In this document: positions 1 to 7,908 of the stretch, piece after piece
Layout: each line of letters begins with the position of its first letter
How positions within the stretch are numbered: the stretch's first letter is position 1
Assembly (NCBI GenBank): GCA_964390645.1
Contig: CAYMLL010000170.1
Span: 1 to 16,053, forward strand
Reading direction: 5' to 3'
Length of the DNA: 16,053 nucleotides
From: CAYMLL01 sp964390645
Lineage (GTDB): Bacteria > Planctomycetota > UBA8108
Program-made: the position numbers and the translations under genes
Notes under the pieces: model-generated
Seen by the model: the letters and a program-made list of their open reading frames with translations, nothing else
Database searches by the model: none
Told to the model about the DNA's origin: nothing

Positions 1-165
1 GGCGGTGACGTCAAGAAACCGGACCCGACTCCCGGGAGTCCCGCCGCCCGGATCCTCCGGCAGGTCACCCGGACCTCCGGACCACCACCACGCGAGCGCC
101 GCCACCGCGACAAGGGCAATCAGAAGGACCAGAATTCGGGTGGAGCCGGTCGTCCGGGAGCACAT
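1..165 (-). CDS. N-terminus of a membrane-anchored or secreted protein, cut by the window edge
   Basis: The minus strand is open from ATG at 165-163 to base 1, giving exactly 55 codons with no stop, so the gene continues off the left edge. The protein starts MCSRTTGSTR, followed by a hydrophobic stretch (residues about 11-28, ILVLLIALVAVAALAWWW). A Gly/Pro-rich linker comes next, and then 'SRVRFLDVTA' at residues 46-55. A short basic N-terminus plus one hydrophobic segment means a signal anchor or uncleaved signal peptide. A GAAAGG-like Shine-Dalgarno lies about 7 bases upstream. The 'F-x-DVTA' phrase just after the linker often opens FG-GAP/VCBS-repeat (ASPIC/UnbV) proteins in planctomycetes; this family guess rests on a few residues only. 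The gene diverges from the LamG/PKD gene at 272. Confidence 0.68.
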   Translation of the reverse strand, partial: MCSRTTGSTRILVLLIALVAVAALAWWWSGGPGDLPEDPGGGTPGSRVRFLDVTA

Positions 166-271
166 ACGACGGCCTTTCGACCAGAAACCGGGTGGACGGC
201 GAAAGATCGTGCGTTACATTGGGAGGAGGACGATTCGCGGTCAAGTCCCGACTGACCTCACAGAGGAAATC
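166..271. promoter_or_regulatory. Divergent intergenic region between two exported-protein genes
   Basis: These 106 bases separate the divergent starts at 165 (minus) and 272 (plus), so they must hold the promoter of each gene if neither is transcribed from further away. A Shine-Dalgarno for the plus gene (GAGGA, about 263-267) lies 5 bases before its ATG. I see no confident -35/-10 pair. Confidence 0.4.
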
Positions 272-3124
272 ATGAAGACGGCAAGCTCTTTGCTCGTGTG
301 TGTCCTAATCTGCACTACGGTCACGAACCTGCATGCTCAGGACAACCGGATTTTCCGCACGACTCCCGAGACGGTCGCGATCTGGGAATTCAACGACGTC
401 CCCGGCGCCACGGGCGACGCGCTTCCCGACGGTGCCGTGGTCCCGGACCTCTCCGGCAACGGTCACGATGTCATCGTCAAGAACAACGGATCCGGCGCGG
501 TCGTCAACGGGCTCAACCCGGACCGCGAGCTGTTCTGCGGCGACGACGATCCCGACCGCACGATTCGCCGGGCCGGGGGCAATGGCGGTGCGCACGCCGC
601 GACGGACGGCGACGGCTCCGCGTTCGAGTTCGCGGAGGATGAGGACTTCTCCGTCGAGCTCTTCGTGGTGCGAGACGAGAACCCGGGGGGACAGAACTGG
701 GGCATCCTGGCCGGCACCTGGCACAGTCGCACGCTTCTCGACGACAGCGGCAACCCCACCGAAGACGGAGCGTGGTACGGCTACGGACTGATCCGCCACA
801 ACGAAGGTGGCGGCTGGGTCTTCAACATGTCGCCGATCAATCCCGACGGCACCTTCGACCCCAGCTTCAACGAGGTCAAGACCTCGCCGAACTTCGAGAT
901 TCCCGCCGGCGAGCACTACGTCGCGATCAGCGTCGACCGGGAGGCGGGCCTCTGCACGGTCTACCTCGACGGCGTCGAGGTGTCGACGGGTGGGGTGCCC
1001 CCGGGGCGAGCGTTCTACACGCCGCCGGACTACGACCCGGCCCAGTTCGCGGTCCTCACCGGTGTCGACGATGTCTCGCGCGGGGCGTACCGCACGGCTC
1101 CGGTCGGCTACGCCATCAGCGCCGCGAGAGTCCAGACGCGCACGATCTCCGCGATCGAGGCGGAAGAGAACGTCTTTCTCCTGGAGGACTGCATCCCGGT
1201 CCCCTTCGGTGAGGACCGCATCAACGCGGTGATCGCGGCCTCGAGCGTCGATGCCCTCGTCGACCAGTGCCTGACGATCTCCGGCGCGAACAGCACGCCG
1301 GGGGAGGACGAGGAGATCACGGCCTACGAATGGAAAGTGGGCGACGGCGCGTTCGAGGCCGGCGAAGCGATCCGCGAACTCTCCTTCGACGAGCCGACCG
1401 ACGAAGCCGGCGTCGAGATCACGCTGCGCGTGACCGACACCGCCGGTGACACCGCCGAGCGCAGCCTCGCGATCGTCGCCCGTCACCCCACGCCCACCGC
1501 AGTGATCCGGGCGACCCGGGAGGAATCGGCACTGGGAGGTAGTCCGATCTGGCTGCGCGACGGCGACACGCTCACTCTCGACGGCGCCGACTCCTGGACG
1601 CCGATTCCGTCCACCGCGGTCCTCTGTCCGTCGACCAACGGGGTGTCGCTCGAAGCTCCCGCGATCACCGAGTACCGCTGGGACCTCGACTCCGACGGCA
1701 ACGTCGATGAGACGGCCGAGACGGTCGACCTCTCCGTCACCGGGCCGAGCGAGTTCACCATCACGCTGACCGTCGTCAACGAGGCCGGCGCGCAGGGGTC
1801 GACGACGCTCGACGTGGCGGTCGTCGAGGTCCCCGACGACGTCGCCCCGGGCCCGCCGGGGCGCATCTTCCTCGAAGCCGACGAGACCGTCGCCATCTGG
1901 GAGTTCAACGACTTCGAGGGCGAGGTCGGAGACGCGCTCGCGAACGATACGCTGACCGCAGACGAGACCGACCACCAGTTCGACGGCACGGTCGAGGGCA
2001 ACGACCTCGAGGAGGTCGTCATCGGCGAAGGCGATCCGAACTTCGGCGAGACGAACACCTCGATCCATCGCGCGATCCAGGGCGACGGGCGCGTCTCGAT
2101 CAACGACGACGAGGACATGTTCGAGATGGACGAGAACCAGAGCTTCTCCGTCGAGCTCTACGTGCACCGTGAAGAGCTCACCGGCAGCGAGCAGTGGGGG
2201 GTGCTGGCCGGCACCTGGCACAGCCGCAACCTGGCCGACGACGCCCTCGACCCCGTCGCTGACGGCGCCTGGTACGGGTACGGATTCATCCGGGAAGGCG
2301 GGGGAGGCTGGCTGTTCAACCTCTCGCCAATCAGCCCGGACGGCACCTTCAACCCGAGCTTCAACGAGATCAAGACCCCGACGGTCGACATCCCGCCGGG
2401 ATACCACTACCTCGTCGCCACCGTCAGCCGGGGAATCTTCGGGGCCACGGCGAAGATCTATCTCGACGGCGACTTTCGCGGACAGGTCACGCTGCCGACA
2501 GGGATGGCGTTCATCACACCTCCGGAGCACGACCACGCGCGAATGATGTTCCTCGTCGGGGAGGATGACGCCTCGCGGAGCGTCTACCGTGGCTGCCCCA
2601 GCGGCTACTCGATCGACGCCGCCCGCGTCTCCCGGTACGACCTGTCGGCCGAGGAGATCGAGGAGAACCATCGCCTCATTCGCGCGGGTATCGCGGTGCC
2701 CCCGAATCCGAGCGTCGACCCCGTCGAGATCTGTGACAACGGCAGCGACGACGACGGCGACGATGACATCGACTGCGACGACGCGGACTGTGCTGACGAT
2801 CCGGTCGCGTGTCCTCCCGCCGGCGGCTTCGTCCGCGGCGACTCGAACTCCAGCGGCATCATCGACCTGACGGATGGCGTCGTGACGCTGAACTTCCTCT
2901 TCACGGGAGGTTCGGCGCCGCCCTGCCTCGACGCGGCGGACACCGACGACAATGGAGCCCTGGTGATCAGCGACGCGGTGATCACGTTCAGCTACCTGTT
3001 CACGGGCGGCTCGGCGCCGGTCTCGCCATCACCGTCGGCCACGTCGTACGTGCCGGAGGACTGCGCGCCCGACCCGAACGACGACGGCCTCGACTGTGCG
3101 GTGACCGCCGACCCGTGCGGCTAG
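272..3124 (+). CDS. Secreted protein with two LamG-like domains, two PKD-like domains and a C-terminal dockerin-like module
   Basis: A 950-aa exported protein. The ATG at 272 is chosen over the GTG at 5 because it has a GAGGA ribosome site and opens a typical signal peptide (MKTASSLLVCVLICTTVT, likely cut after NLHA). The frame upstream of it is low-complexity and overlaps the divergent gene. Domains by residue: LamG/concanavalin-like domain 1 (about 33-303, 'ETVAIWEFND'); PKD-like domains (about 310-410 and 415-530, 'YEWKVGDG' and 'YRWDLDSDGN'); LamG-like domain 2 (about 538-805, again 'ETVAIWEFND'); an acidic Cys motif 'EICDNGSDDDGDDDIDC' (about 819-846); and two EF-hand-like dockerin repeats ('GDSNSSGIIDLTDG', 'ADTDDNGALVISDA', about 850-913), ending in a Cys-rich tail. 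LamG and PKD domains usually bind carbohydrate or protein outside the cell. No catalytic domain is visible, so binding or adhesion is an inference. Confidence 0.9.
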   Translation: MKTASSLLVCVLICTTVTNLHAQDNRIFRTTPETVAIWEFNDVPGATGDALPDGAVVPDLSGNGHDVIVKNNGSGAVVNGLNPDRELFCGDDDPDRTIRRAGGNGGAHAATDGDGSAFEFAEDEDFSVELFVVRDENPGGQNWGILAGTWHSRTLLDDSGNPTEDGAWYGYGLIRHNEGGGWVFNMSPINPDGTFDPSFNEVKTSPNFEIPAGEHYVAISVDREAGLCTVYLDGVEVSTGGVPPGRAFYTPPDYDPAQFAVLTGVDDVSRGAYRTAPVGYAISAARVQTRTISAIEAEENVFLLEDCIPVPFGEDRINAVIAASSVDALVDQCLTISGANSTPGEDEEITAYEWKVGDGAFEAGEAIRELSFDEPTDEAGVEITLRVTDTAGDTAERSLAIVARHPTPTAVIRATREESALGGSPIWLRDGDTLTLDGADSWTPIPSTAVLCPSTNGVSLEAPAITEYRWDLDSDGNVDETAETVDLSVTGPSEFTITLTVVNEAGAQGSTTLDVAVVEVPDDVAPGPPGRIFLEADETVAIWEFNDFEGEVGDALANDTLTADETDHQFDGTVEGNDLEEVVIGEGDPNFGETNTSIHRAIQGDGRVSINDDEDMFEMDENQSFSVELYVHREELTGSEQWGVLAGTWHSRNLADDALDPVADGAWYGYGFIREGGGGWLFNLSPISPDGTFNPSFNEIKTPTVDIPPGYHYLVATVSRGIFGATAKIYLDGDFRGQVTLPTGMAFITPPEHDHARMMFLVGEDDASRSVYRGCPSGYSIDAARVSRYDLSAEEIEENHRLIRAGIAVPPNPSVDPVEICDNGSDDDGDDDIDCDDADCADDPVACPPAGGFVRGDSNSSGIIDLTDGVVTLNFLFTGGSAPPCLDAADTDDNGALVISDAVITFSYLFTGGSAPVSPSPSATSYVPEDCAPDPNDDGLDCAVTADPCG

Positions 3125-3177
3125 CTGGCGTCTCTCACCGCCCTGCTGCCAGCTCACGGCAGCGCCGACCGGGGGGC

Positions 3178-3228
3178 CGGCGATCCGATCCTCGACGTGT
3201 CAACAACACGCCTGTGGTCGGATCGCCG
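3178..3228. terminator. Candidate bidirectional terminator hairpin between convergent genes
   Basis: CGGCGATCCGA (3178-3188) is exactly complementary to TCGGATCGCCG (3218-3228). An inner 5-bp stem, CGTGT (3196-3200) with ACACG (3206-3210), is nested in the loop. The element lies between the stop of the LamG/PKD gene (3124) and the stop of the convergent ThuA gene (3321). No T-tract follows on either strand, so it would not be a classic intrinsic terminator; it could also stop RNA decay from both 3' ends. Confidence 0.5.
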
Positions 3229-3320
3229 CGGCTTCCTTGCCGGGCCCGGAGCCATGCCGCCTCGTGACGCAGATCCGCAGGAGGCGGGGCGCGAGACGGC
3301 GGACTGATCGACGGTTCGTC

Positions 3321-4751
3321 TCACCTCGACGTCACCAGCGCGTCCTCGGGATTCTCCGTCAGCACCAGGCCGCGGAAGCGGAACTCCTGCGGACGCTCGT
3401 TCGAATGAATCTGCAGACCGATCGGTGATGAATCCAGCATCTCCGGCTCGTCGGTGCTGTCGAAAACGAGCCGGCCGTTGGCGACGAAGCGGATGCGGTC
3501 CCCCTTCACGAGGATCTCGATCTCGTTCCACTGGCCGACACGCTCGACACCCTCGGGGTTGTAGAACCCCCTGTGCCCGCGGGGCACGGTGCGGTTGCGA
3601 CGGTAGGCGTCCCAGATTCCCCAGTCGTTGCAGAACATGAGAAGCGGGCCCTTGAAGCCGAAGGCGTTTCCCTTGTCATCGAAGCGCTCACCGAGCGCCG
3701 CCACGGCGGAATGCATGGCGGAGTGCTGCGAAGAACGCGTCTGCCGGACCTCGAAGAGGAGACGGAACTCCCGGTACGATTTCTCGGTGAAGAGATAGGT
3801 GCTCGTCGGCAGGGGCCTGGTGTTGCGACCGACGACCTGGCCATCCTCGACCGACCAGATCCCCTTCATGCCACGCCAGCCCGCGAGGTCCTTGCCATTG
3901 AAGAGCTCCACGACCTTCTCGCTCTTCGGCAAGCGGGCAAGCTGCTCTCGTGTCCAGTCCATCACGGGCTCCTTCCTGGCCTCGTAACCGGCGGACGGCT
4001 CTCCGCCCGACGTGATCCTTCGCGTCGCCCACAGGATGCCCCGTGTCAGCGTGTCCATGAAGACCTCGTCATCGAAGGTGGCGTTGCCATGGCCGAAGGT
4101 CGTTCCGAAGACACGCGCCTTTCCGTAGGTCCCCACCCAGAACGCCGCGTGCCGCCTGCCGTCACGCTCGCTCTTGCCGGTCGCCAGCACGGTCGTGTTC
4201 GGCCACACCTTCTCGATGACGTATAGCTCGTCGCGCGGACTCGTCCACGTGCTCGGGAAGCCTGCCATCACGGGGTGATCCCGGGCCTCCGCGACCACCG
4301 GATAGCGGCTCTGATGCTCGTGCCGCCGACTCGTGACCCCGAGGAGCTCGCGCCAGTCGTCGAACTTCGCCGCGCGATACGTGTGCATCGCGCAGTGGAT
4401 CACGACCGCCGGAACACCACCATGGTGAGCTCTCGTGATCTTGCGCACGTATTCGGGATCCCCGGTGTTCGCGAAGCACTCGTTATGGACGACGATGTCG
4501 TAGGGGCCGGCCCAGTCCGGATTCTCGTAGAGATCGATCTTGCCGTTCGTCCCCTTGCGGGGATCGAGCGCGACCGTCCACTCGATGTTGGCGCGCTTCC
4601 GGGAGCCCTCCGCGAGCCTCTTGGCCTGATAGGCGTAGTCGTGACAGCAGCCACCCGTGATCAGGAGCGCCTGGATGGGCGGCCTCGCCTCCTCGGCTCG
4701 CAGACCCGGGACGAGAGACAAGACAGTGGCAACAAGAAGTGCTGATCGCAT
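3321..4751 (-). CDS. Secreted ThuA-like domain fused to a DUF1080 (3-keto-disaccharide hydrolase) domain
   Basis: A 476-aa protein. The N-terminus (MRSALLVATVLSLVPG, likely cut after GLRA) is a signal peptide, so it acts outside the cytoplasm. Residues about 26-245 are a ThuA-like, class I glutamine amidotransferase-like fold: 'LLITGGCCHDY' at 29-39, 'VIHCAMHTY' at 117-125 and 'TTFGHGN' at 217-223. Residues about 279-470 are DUF1080 (PF06439), opening with 'LFNGKDLAGW' at 283-292. DUF1080 proteins have a concanavalin-like fold, and some hydrolyse 3-keto-glycosides. ThuA-DUF1080 fusions and neighbours are common in planctomycetes and are linked to sugar or polysaccharide use; the substrate here is not known. 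The gene starts 39 bases after the stop of the upstream kinase on the same strand, so the two may share a transcript. The ribosome site is weak (GGGGACTCC). Confidence 0.88.
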   Translation of the reverse strand: MRSALLVATVLSLVPGLRAEEARPPIQALLITGGCCHDYAYQAKRLAEGSRKRANIEWTVALDPRKGTNGKIDLYENPDWAGPYDIVVHNECFANTGDPEYVRKITRAHHGGVPAVVIHCAMHTYRAAKFDDWRELLGVTSRRHEHQSRYPVVAEARDHPVMAGFPSTWTSPRDELYVIEKVWPNTTVLATGKSERDGRRHAAFWVGTYGKARVFGTTFGHGNATFDDEVFMDTLTRGILWATRRITSGGEPSAGYEARKEPVMDWTREQLARLPKSEKVVELFNGKDLAGWRGMKGIWSVEDGQVVGRNTRPLPTSTYLFTEKSYREFRLLFEVRQTRSSQHSAMHSAVAALGERFDDKGNAFGFKGPLLMFCNDWGIWDAYRRNRTVPRGHRGFYNPEGVERVGQWNEIEILVKGDRIRFVANGRLVFDSTDEPEMLDSSPIGLQIHSNERPQEFRFRGLVLTENPEDALVTSR

Positions 4752-4790
4752 CGTCGGAGTCCCCGTGATGTACGTGTCGTACCACCTTCG

Positions 4791-6251
4791 TCAGTTGCGA
4801 TCCGCACCGGTGAGCACCTTCTCGACGTGATCGGCCCAGCGGGCGATCTCGAGCACACTCTTGCGGATCTCGACAGCGTCACAGCTTTCCCGCGGGTAGC
4901 TGTTGACCATGACGAAGTGCGGTACTCCCTTGATGTCCTGAATCGCGATCGATCCGTGCGGCACGTCCGCGTTGAGCTCGAGCGCGCGACGAAGATAGCT
5001 CTCCTCGAGCGGCGCGCAGACACTGAAGATCCGCAAGAGCCGATCGGCGAGGCGACCGGACTCGGTCGACTCGACCTCCACTCGCTGCGAACGCCCGCTC
5101 GGCAGCTGGACGTTCACCGAGTAGCGTCTCCCCCTGCCACTCCAGCGGATGCTCGCATCACTTCTCGGTCCCGGCTCGTGGAGCGCGTCCCGCAGCAGGG
5201 ACGCCAGGCTGCGCAGGTTTCCGTGGAGTGCACGGAGAGCCTCGAGCAGCTCGACGGCGTCAGCGTAGCGCTCGTCGAGGCTCTTCGCCAGACAGCGGCG
5301 GACGACGCCCAGGATCTCGTCGGGAATCGGGCGCTCGGTCGGGCCATCCTCCGGCAACGGTCGATGCTGATGCCGGCCCGCAAGCTCCGGCAGGCGCGCA
5401 TCCACGTAGGGCAGCGCACCGGTGAGGAGGTAGTACAGGGTCACCCCGACGGCGTAGACGTCGCTCTGCTTGCTCGCGGGCAGGCCATGGAAGAGCTCCG
5501 GCGCCATGTAGTAGGGTGTCCCGACCATGACGCCCCCGCGCAGCTTCGACGGGCTCTGGCCCATCTGGCTCCCGTGAACTCGCTTCGCGAGCCCGAAGTC
5601 GGCGAGCTTCGCGAAGCCGTCCTTCCCGACGAGGACGTTGCCGGGCTTGAAATCCCGGTGGACGATGCCGAGCTCGTGCGCGGCAGCGAGCCCTCCACAA
5701 GTCTGTGTCAGGATCTCGACCGCACGAACGGGCATCATCTCCTTCGACGCCGTCACGAGCTGCTGCAACGAGCCGCCCTCGACGTACTCCATCTCGATGT
5801 AATGGCGGTCGGCGTCATGCCCGATGTTGTAGATCGTCACGACGCCCGGGTGCTTCAGCGCCGCTGCCGCCCGGGCCTCATCGAGAAACATCTCGACGTA
5901 CTCGGGATCGCGGACGGCAAGATGCGGATCGAGCACCTTCACCGCGCACGTGCGCTCGAGCATCCGATGTGTGGCCCGGTAAACCCGCGCCATGCCGCCG
6001 TGGCCGATGAATCGATCGATCGTGCAATGCCCCAGATCCGATCCGACGAGTTTCTCCGTTGACCGGCCGACATCGTCCGACTCGAGCGGGGCTTCTTCGA
6101 TCGCGGTTCCGTTCGCCGTCAGAAGCACCGCGGCAGTCGGCGCTTCCGCGAGAGACGCGAGGCGCTGACCACAGACGGGACAGGTCGCGTCGTCCGTTCC
6201 GGTCACGCACTTGGCGTTGCAACCGTAACAGTATCGAGGGGTCTTCGACAT
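4791..6251 (-). CDS. Hanks-type Ser/Thr protein kinase with N-terminal zinc ribbon and atypical C-terminal domain
   Basis: A 486-aa protein with no membrane segment, so a cytoplasmic kinase. Residues 8-27 hold a zinc-ribbon pattern (C8-x2-C11, C24-x2-C27, plus C15). The kinase core (about 76-343) looks complete and active: glycine loop G83-H-G-G86; lysine K105 in 'AVKVL'; E125; catalytic loop H198-R-D200-F-K202-P-G-N205; DFG at 218-220; 'GTPYYMAPE' at 244-252; D264; and R328 in the last helix. Residues about 365-484 are not kinase. They contain 'RRYSVNVQLPSGRSQRV' and then 'YLRRALELNADVPHGSIAI...EIRKSVLEIARWADHVEKVL', which resembles the YbjN/CesT-like (type III chaperone) fold as I know it. 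Substrates are unknown. The downstream ThuA gene is 39 bases away; the NHL gene diverges upstream. Confidence 0.93.
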   Translation of the reverse strand: MSKTPRYCYGCNAKCVTGTDDATCPVCGQRLASLAEAPTAAVLLTANGTAIEEAPLESDDVGRSTEKLVGSDLGHCTIDRFIGHGGMARVYRATHRMLERTCAVKVLDPHLAVRDPEYVEMFLDEARAAAALKHPGVVTIYNIGHDADRHYIEMEYVEGGSLQQLVTASKEMMPVRAVEILTQTCGGLAAAHELGIVHRDFKPGNVLVGKDGFAKLADFGLAKRVHGSQMGQSPSKLRGGVMVGTPYYMAPELFHGLPASKQSDVYAVGVTLYYLLTGALPYVDARLPELAGRHQHRPLPEDGPTERPIPDEILGVVRRCLAKSLDERYADAVELLEALRALHGNLRSLASLLRDALHEPGPRSDASIRWSGRGRRYSVNVQLPSGRSQRVEVESTESGRLADRLLRIFSVCAPLEESYLRRALELNADVPHGSIAIQDIKGVPHFVMVNSYPRESCDAVEIRKSVLEIARWADHVEKVLTGADRN

Positions 6252-6432
6252 CGGTCGGGAGTGTCTCCGGGTCGACGGACGAGCCGAAGCCCATTAGATT
6301 CAAAGCACCCACGCTTTGCGAGCCTCACTACAAGACGCGCGAGCACCCCGGAGCGTGAAGAACATTCCTCTCGGCACGGCTTTCCGCCCGGGGATACACT
6401 GGGAACAGGAGCCCACAACCGCGGAACAGCCG
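6252..6432. promoter_or_regulatory. Divergent promoter region between kinase and NHL genes, with an inverted repeat
   Basis: These 181 bases separate the divergent starts of the kinase (6251, minus) and the NHL protein (6433, plus). They contain CAAAGC (6301-6306), six bases, then GCTTTG (6313-6318), a perfect 6-bp inverted repeat with operator-like spacing. It could be a dimeric repressor site serving both genes or a small RNA hairpin; the sequence does not decide. No convincing sigma-70 -35/-10 pair is visible. Confidence 0.35.
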
Positions 6433-7800
6433 ATGAACCCCCTTCACTCCGCTCCCCATGCGACCTTCGTGGTCGCCCTCTGCATCGCCGTCGTGCCCCT
6501 TGCGGACCGGCTCGACGCCGGGCGTGCATTCGTGCGCGGCGACGCCGACGGCGACGGTGTCCTCCAGGTCAGCGATCCGATCGCGCTGCTGAACTACCTC
6601 TTCCTCGGCGCCGGTGACCTGTCCTGTCACGATGCCGGTGACGCCGACGACGGCGGCTCCGAGAACCTCAGTGACGCGGTAACCCTCCTCTCCTTCCTCT
6701 TTCTCGGGGGTCCCGAGCCCGCGGCTCCATTCCCGGGCTGCGGGCCGGACCCGACCGACGACGCGATCGACTGCCGGGAGTACCCGCCCTGCGAGATCGA
6801 GCCCGACCAGTACGACCGCCTCGTCGAGCTGTACGGCAACCTCGACACGCTCGCGGGCACCGGCCTCGCCTCCGACAACGGAGTCAATCTGTGGAGAGCC
6901 CGCTTCGAGAACGGCCCTGCGACCGAGGCGGAGCTCTCCCGTCCCCACAACGCGATGGCCGACCGCGACGGCAACGTCTACATCGCCGACAAGGGCTCGC
7001 ACGGCATCCGGCGCGTCGCCCCCGATGGCACGATCAGCACCTACGCCGGAACGAACCGCCCGGGTGACGACGGCGACGGCCCCGGTCCCGCCACCACCCT
7101 CAGCCTCCGGGACCCCAACGGACTCTGGGTGCGCGACGACGGGACGCTCTACATCCTCGACACCGGCAACGCCAAGGTGCGTCGTGTCGACAGGACAGGT
7201 GAGATGACGACGATGTTCTCCGTTCCCGGCGGCATACGGATCGGCCGCGGTCTCTGGGTCAGCGACGATGAGGACCTCGCGTTCGTCTGCTCCCGAGATA
7301 CGCTCTACCGCTGGACACCACGGAACGGTGAGGAAGCCGTCGTCCACTCGACGGGCTTCAACCAGCTGGGCAACATCGCGATGTCCCCGGACGGCGAGCT
7401 CCACGTCACCGACAAGGAGGATCTCGTCGTCTACATCGTCGATGAGGAAGGCGAGCGCACGGTCGTCGCGGGCAACGGACGCGTCTCGGGCGGCGGCGAC
7501 GGCGAGCCCGCCCTCGCGACAGGGCTCAACGAGCCACGAGGCATCTTCTTCCATCCGCTCGGCGGCTACTTCATCGGGGAGCACGACGGCAGCCGCGTCT
7601 GGTACGTCGACACGTCCGGAGTGATCCACCTCTTCGTCGACGGCCGGAACGGCGCTCACTGCTGCGACGGCGAGCCCTTCGATTCACCCGGAGAGAAGCT
7701 CAGCGAGGTGCGCAATGTCACCGTCGACCACGACGGCAACGTGCTGATCACGGAAAACGACGGCGGCTACGTGCGCATCGTGCGGAATGCCGGAGATTGA
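6433..7800 (+). CDS. Secreted NHL-repeat beta-propeller with N-terminal dockerin-like module
   Basis: A 455-aa protein from the ATG at 6433. The frame is open further upstream, but this Met opens a signal peptide (hydrophobic ATFVVALCIAVVPLA; likely cut near LDAG). Residues about 33-120 are a dockerin-like pair: 'FVRGDADGDGVLQVSDP...LLNYLFLG' and 'GDADDGGSENLSDAVTLLSFLFLGG', followed by a Cys-rich tail with 'CGPDPTDDAIDC'. Residues about 140-452 are NHL/six-bladed propeller repeats: 'STYAGTNRPGDDGDGPGPAT', 'NGLWVRDDGTLYILDTGNAKVRRVD', 'VAGNGRVSGGGDG' and 'VDHDGNVLITENDGG'. NHL propellers act as binding scaffolds or, rarely, lyases; no catalytic residues are obvious. The dockerin-like module is at the opposite end from the one in the 272-3124 protein. 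The ribosome site is weak (GGAACAG). Confidence 0.88.
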   Translation: MNPLHSAPHATFVVALCIAVVPLADRLDAGRAFVRGDADGDGVLQVSDPIALLNYLFLGAGDLSCHDAGDADDGGSENLSDAVTLLSFLFLGGPEPAAPFPGCGPDPTDDAIDCREYPPCEIEPDQYDRLVELYGNLDTLAGTGLASDNGVNLWRARFENGPATEAELSRPHNAMADRDGNVYIADKGSHGIRRVAPDGTISTYAGTNRPGDDGDGPGPATTLSLRDPNGLWVRDDGTLYILDTGNAKVRRVDRTGEMTTMFSVPGGIRIGRGLWVSDDEDLAFVCSRDTLYRWTPRNGEEAVVHSTGFNQLGNIAMSPDGELHVTDKEDLVVYIVDEEGERTVVAGNGRVSGGGDGEPALATGLNEPRGIFFHPLGGYFIGEHDGSRVWYVDTSGVIHLFVDGRNGAHCCDGEPFDSPGEKLSEVRNVTVDHDGNVLITENDGGYVRIVRNAGD

Positions 7801-7871
7801 GGCCGCGCTCCGGGCGCCCACACGACGACGCCCTGCCGAGACGCTCGATCACTCTCACGATAGCGCCAGCT

Positions 7872-7890
7872 GCCGGCGGCACTAGCCGGC
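7872..7890 (+). terminator. GC hairpin downstream of the NHL gene, possible terminator
   Basis: GCCGGC (7872-7877) and GCCGGC (7885-7890) are self-complementary and can pair around a 7-base loop (GGCACTA), 72 bases after the NHL stop. No T-tract follows, so termination is uncertain; the same bases can also be read as a short direct repeat. Confidence 0.25.
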
Positions 7891-7908
7891 GGATCCGTGT
7901 ATCGATAG

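Noticed and set aside
5..271. A longer N-terminus for the LamG/PKD protein from GTG at 5
   Set aside because: It would put 89 Arg/Pro-rich residues before a clear signal peptide and overlap the divergent gene; the ATG at 272 has a ribosome site.
305..2671. A 788-aa open frame on the minus strand opposite the LamG/PKD gene
   Set aside because: It is a mirror of the plus gene caused by high third-position GC; it has no domain phrases and is extremely Arg/Asp/Val-rich.
4827..6062. A 411-aa open frame on plus opposite the kinase
   Set aside because: It is a mirror frame; the kinase on minus has all catalytic motifs.
6328..7659. A 443-aa open frame on minus opposite the NHL gene
   Set aside because: It is a mirror frame with no recognisable motif; the plus strand carries a signal peptide, dockerin-like repeats and NHL repeats.
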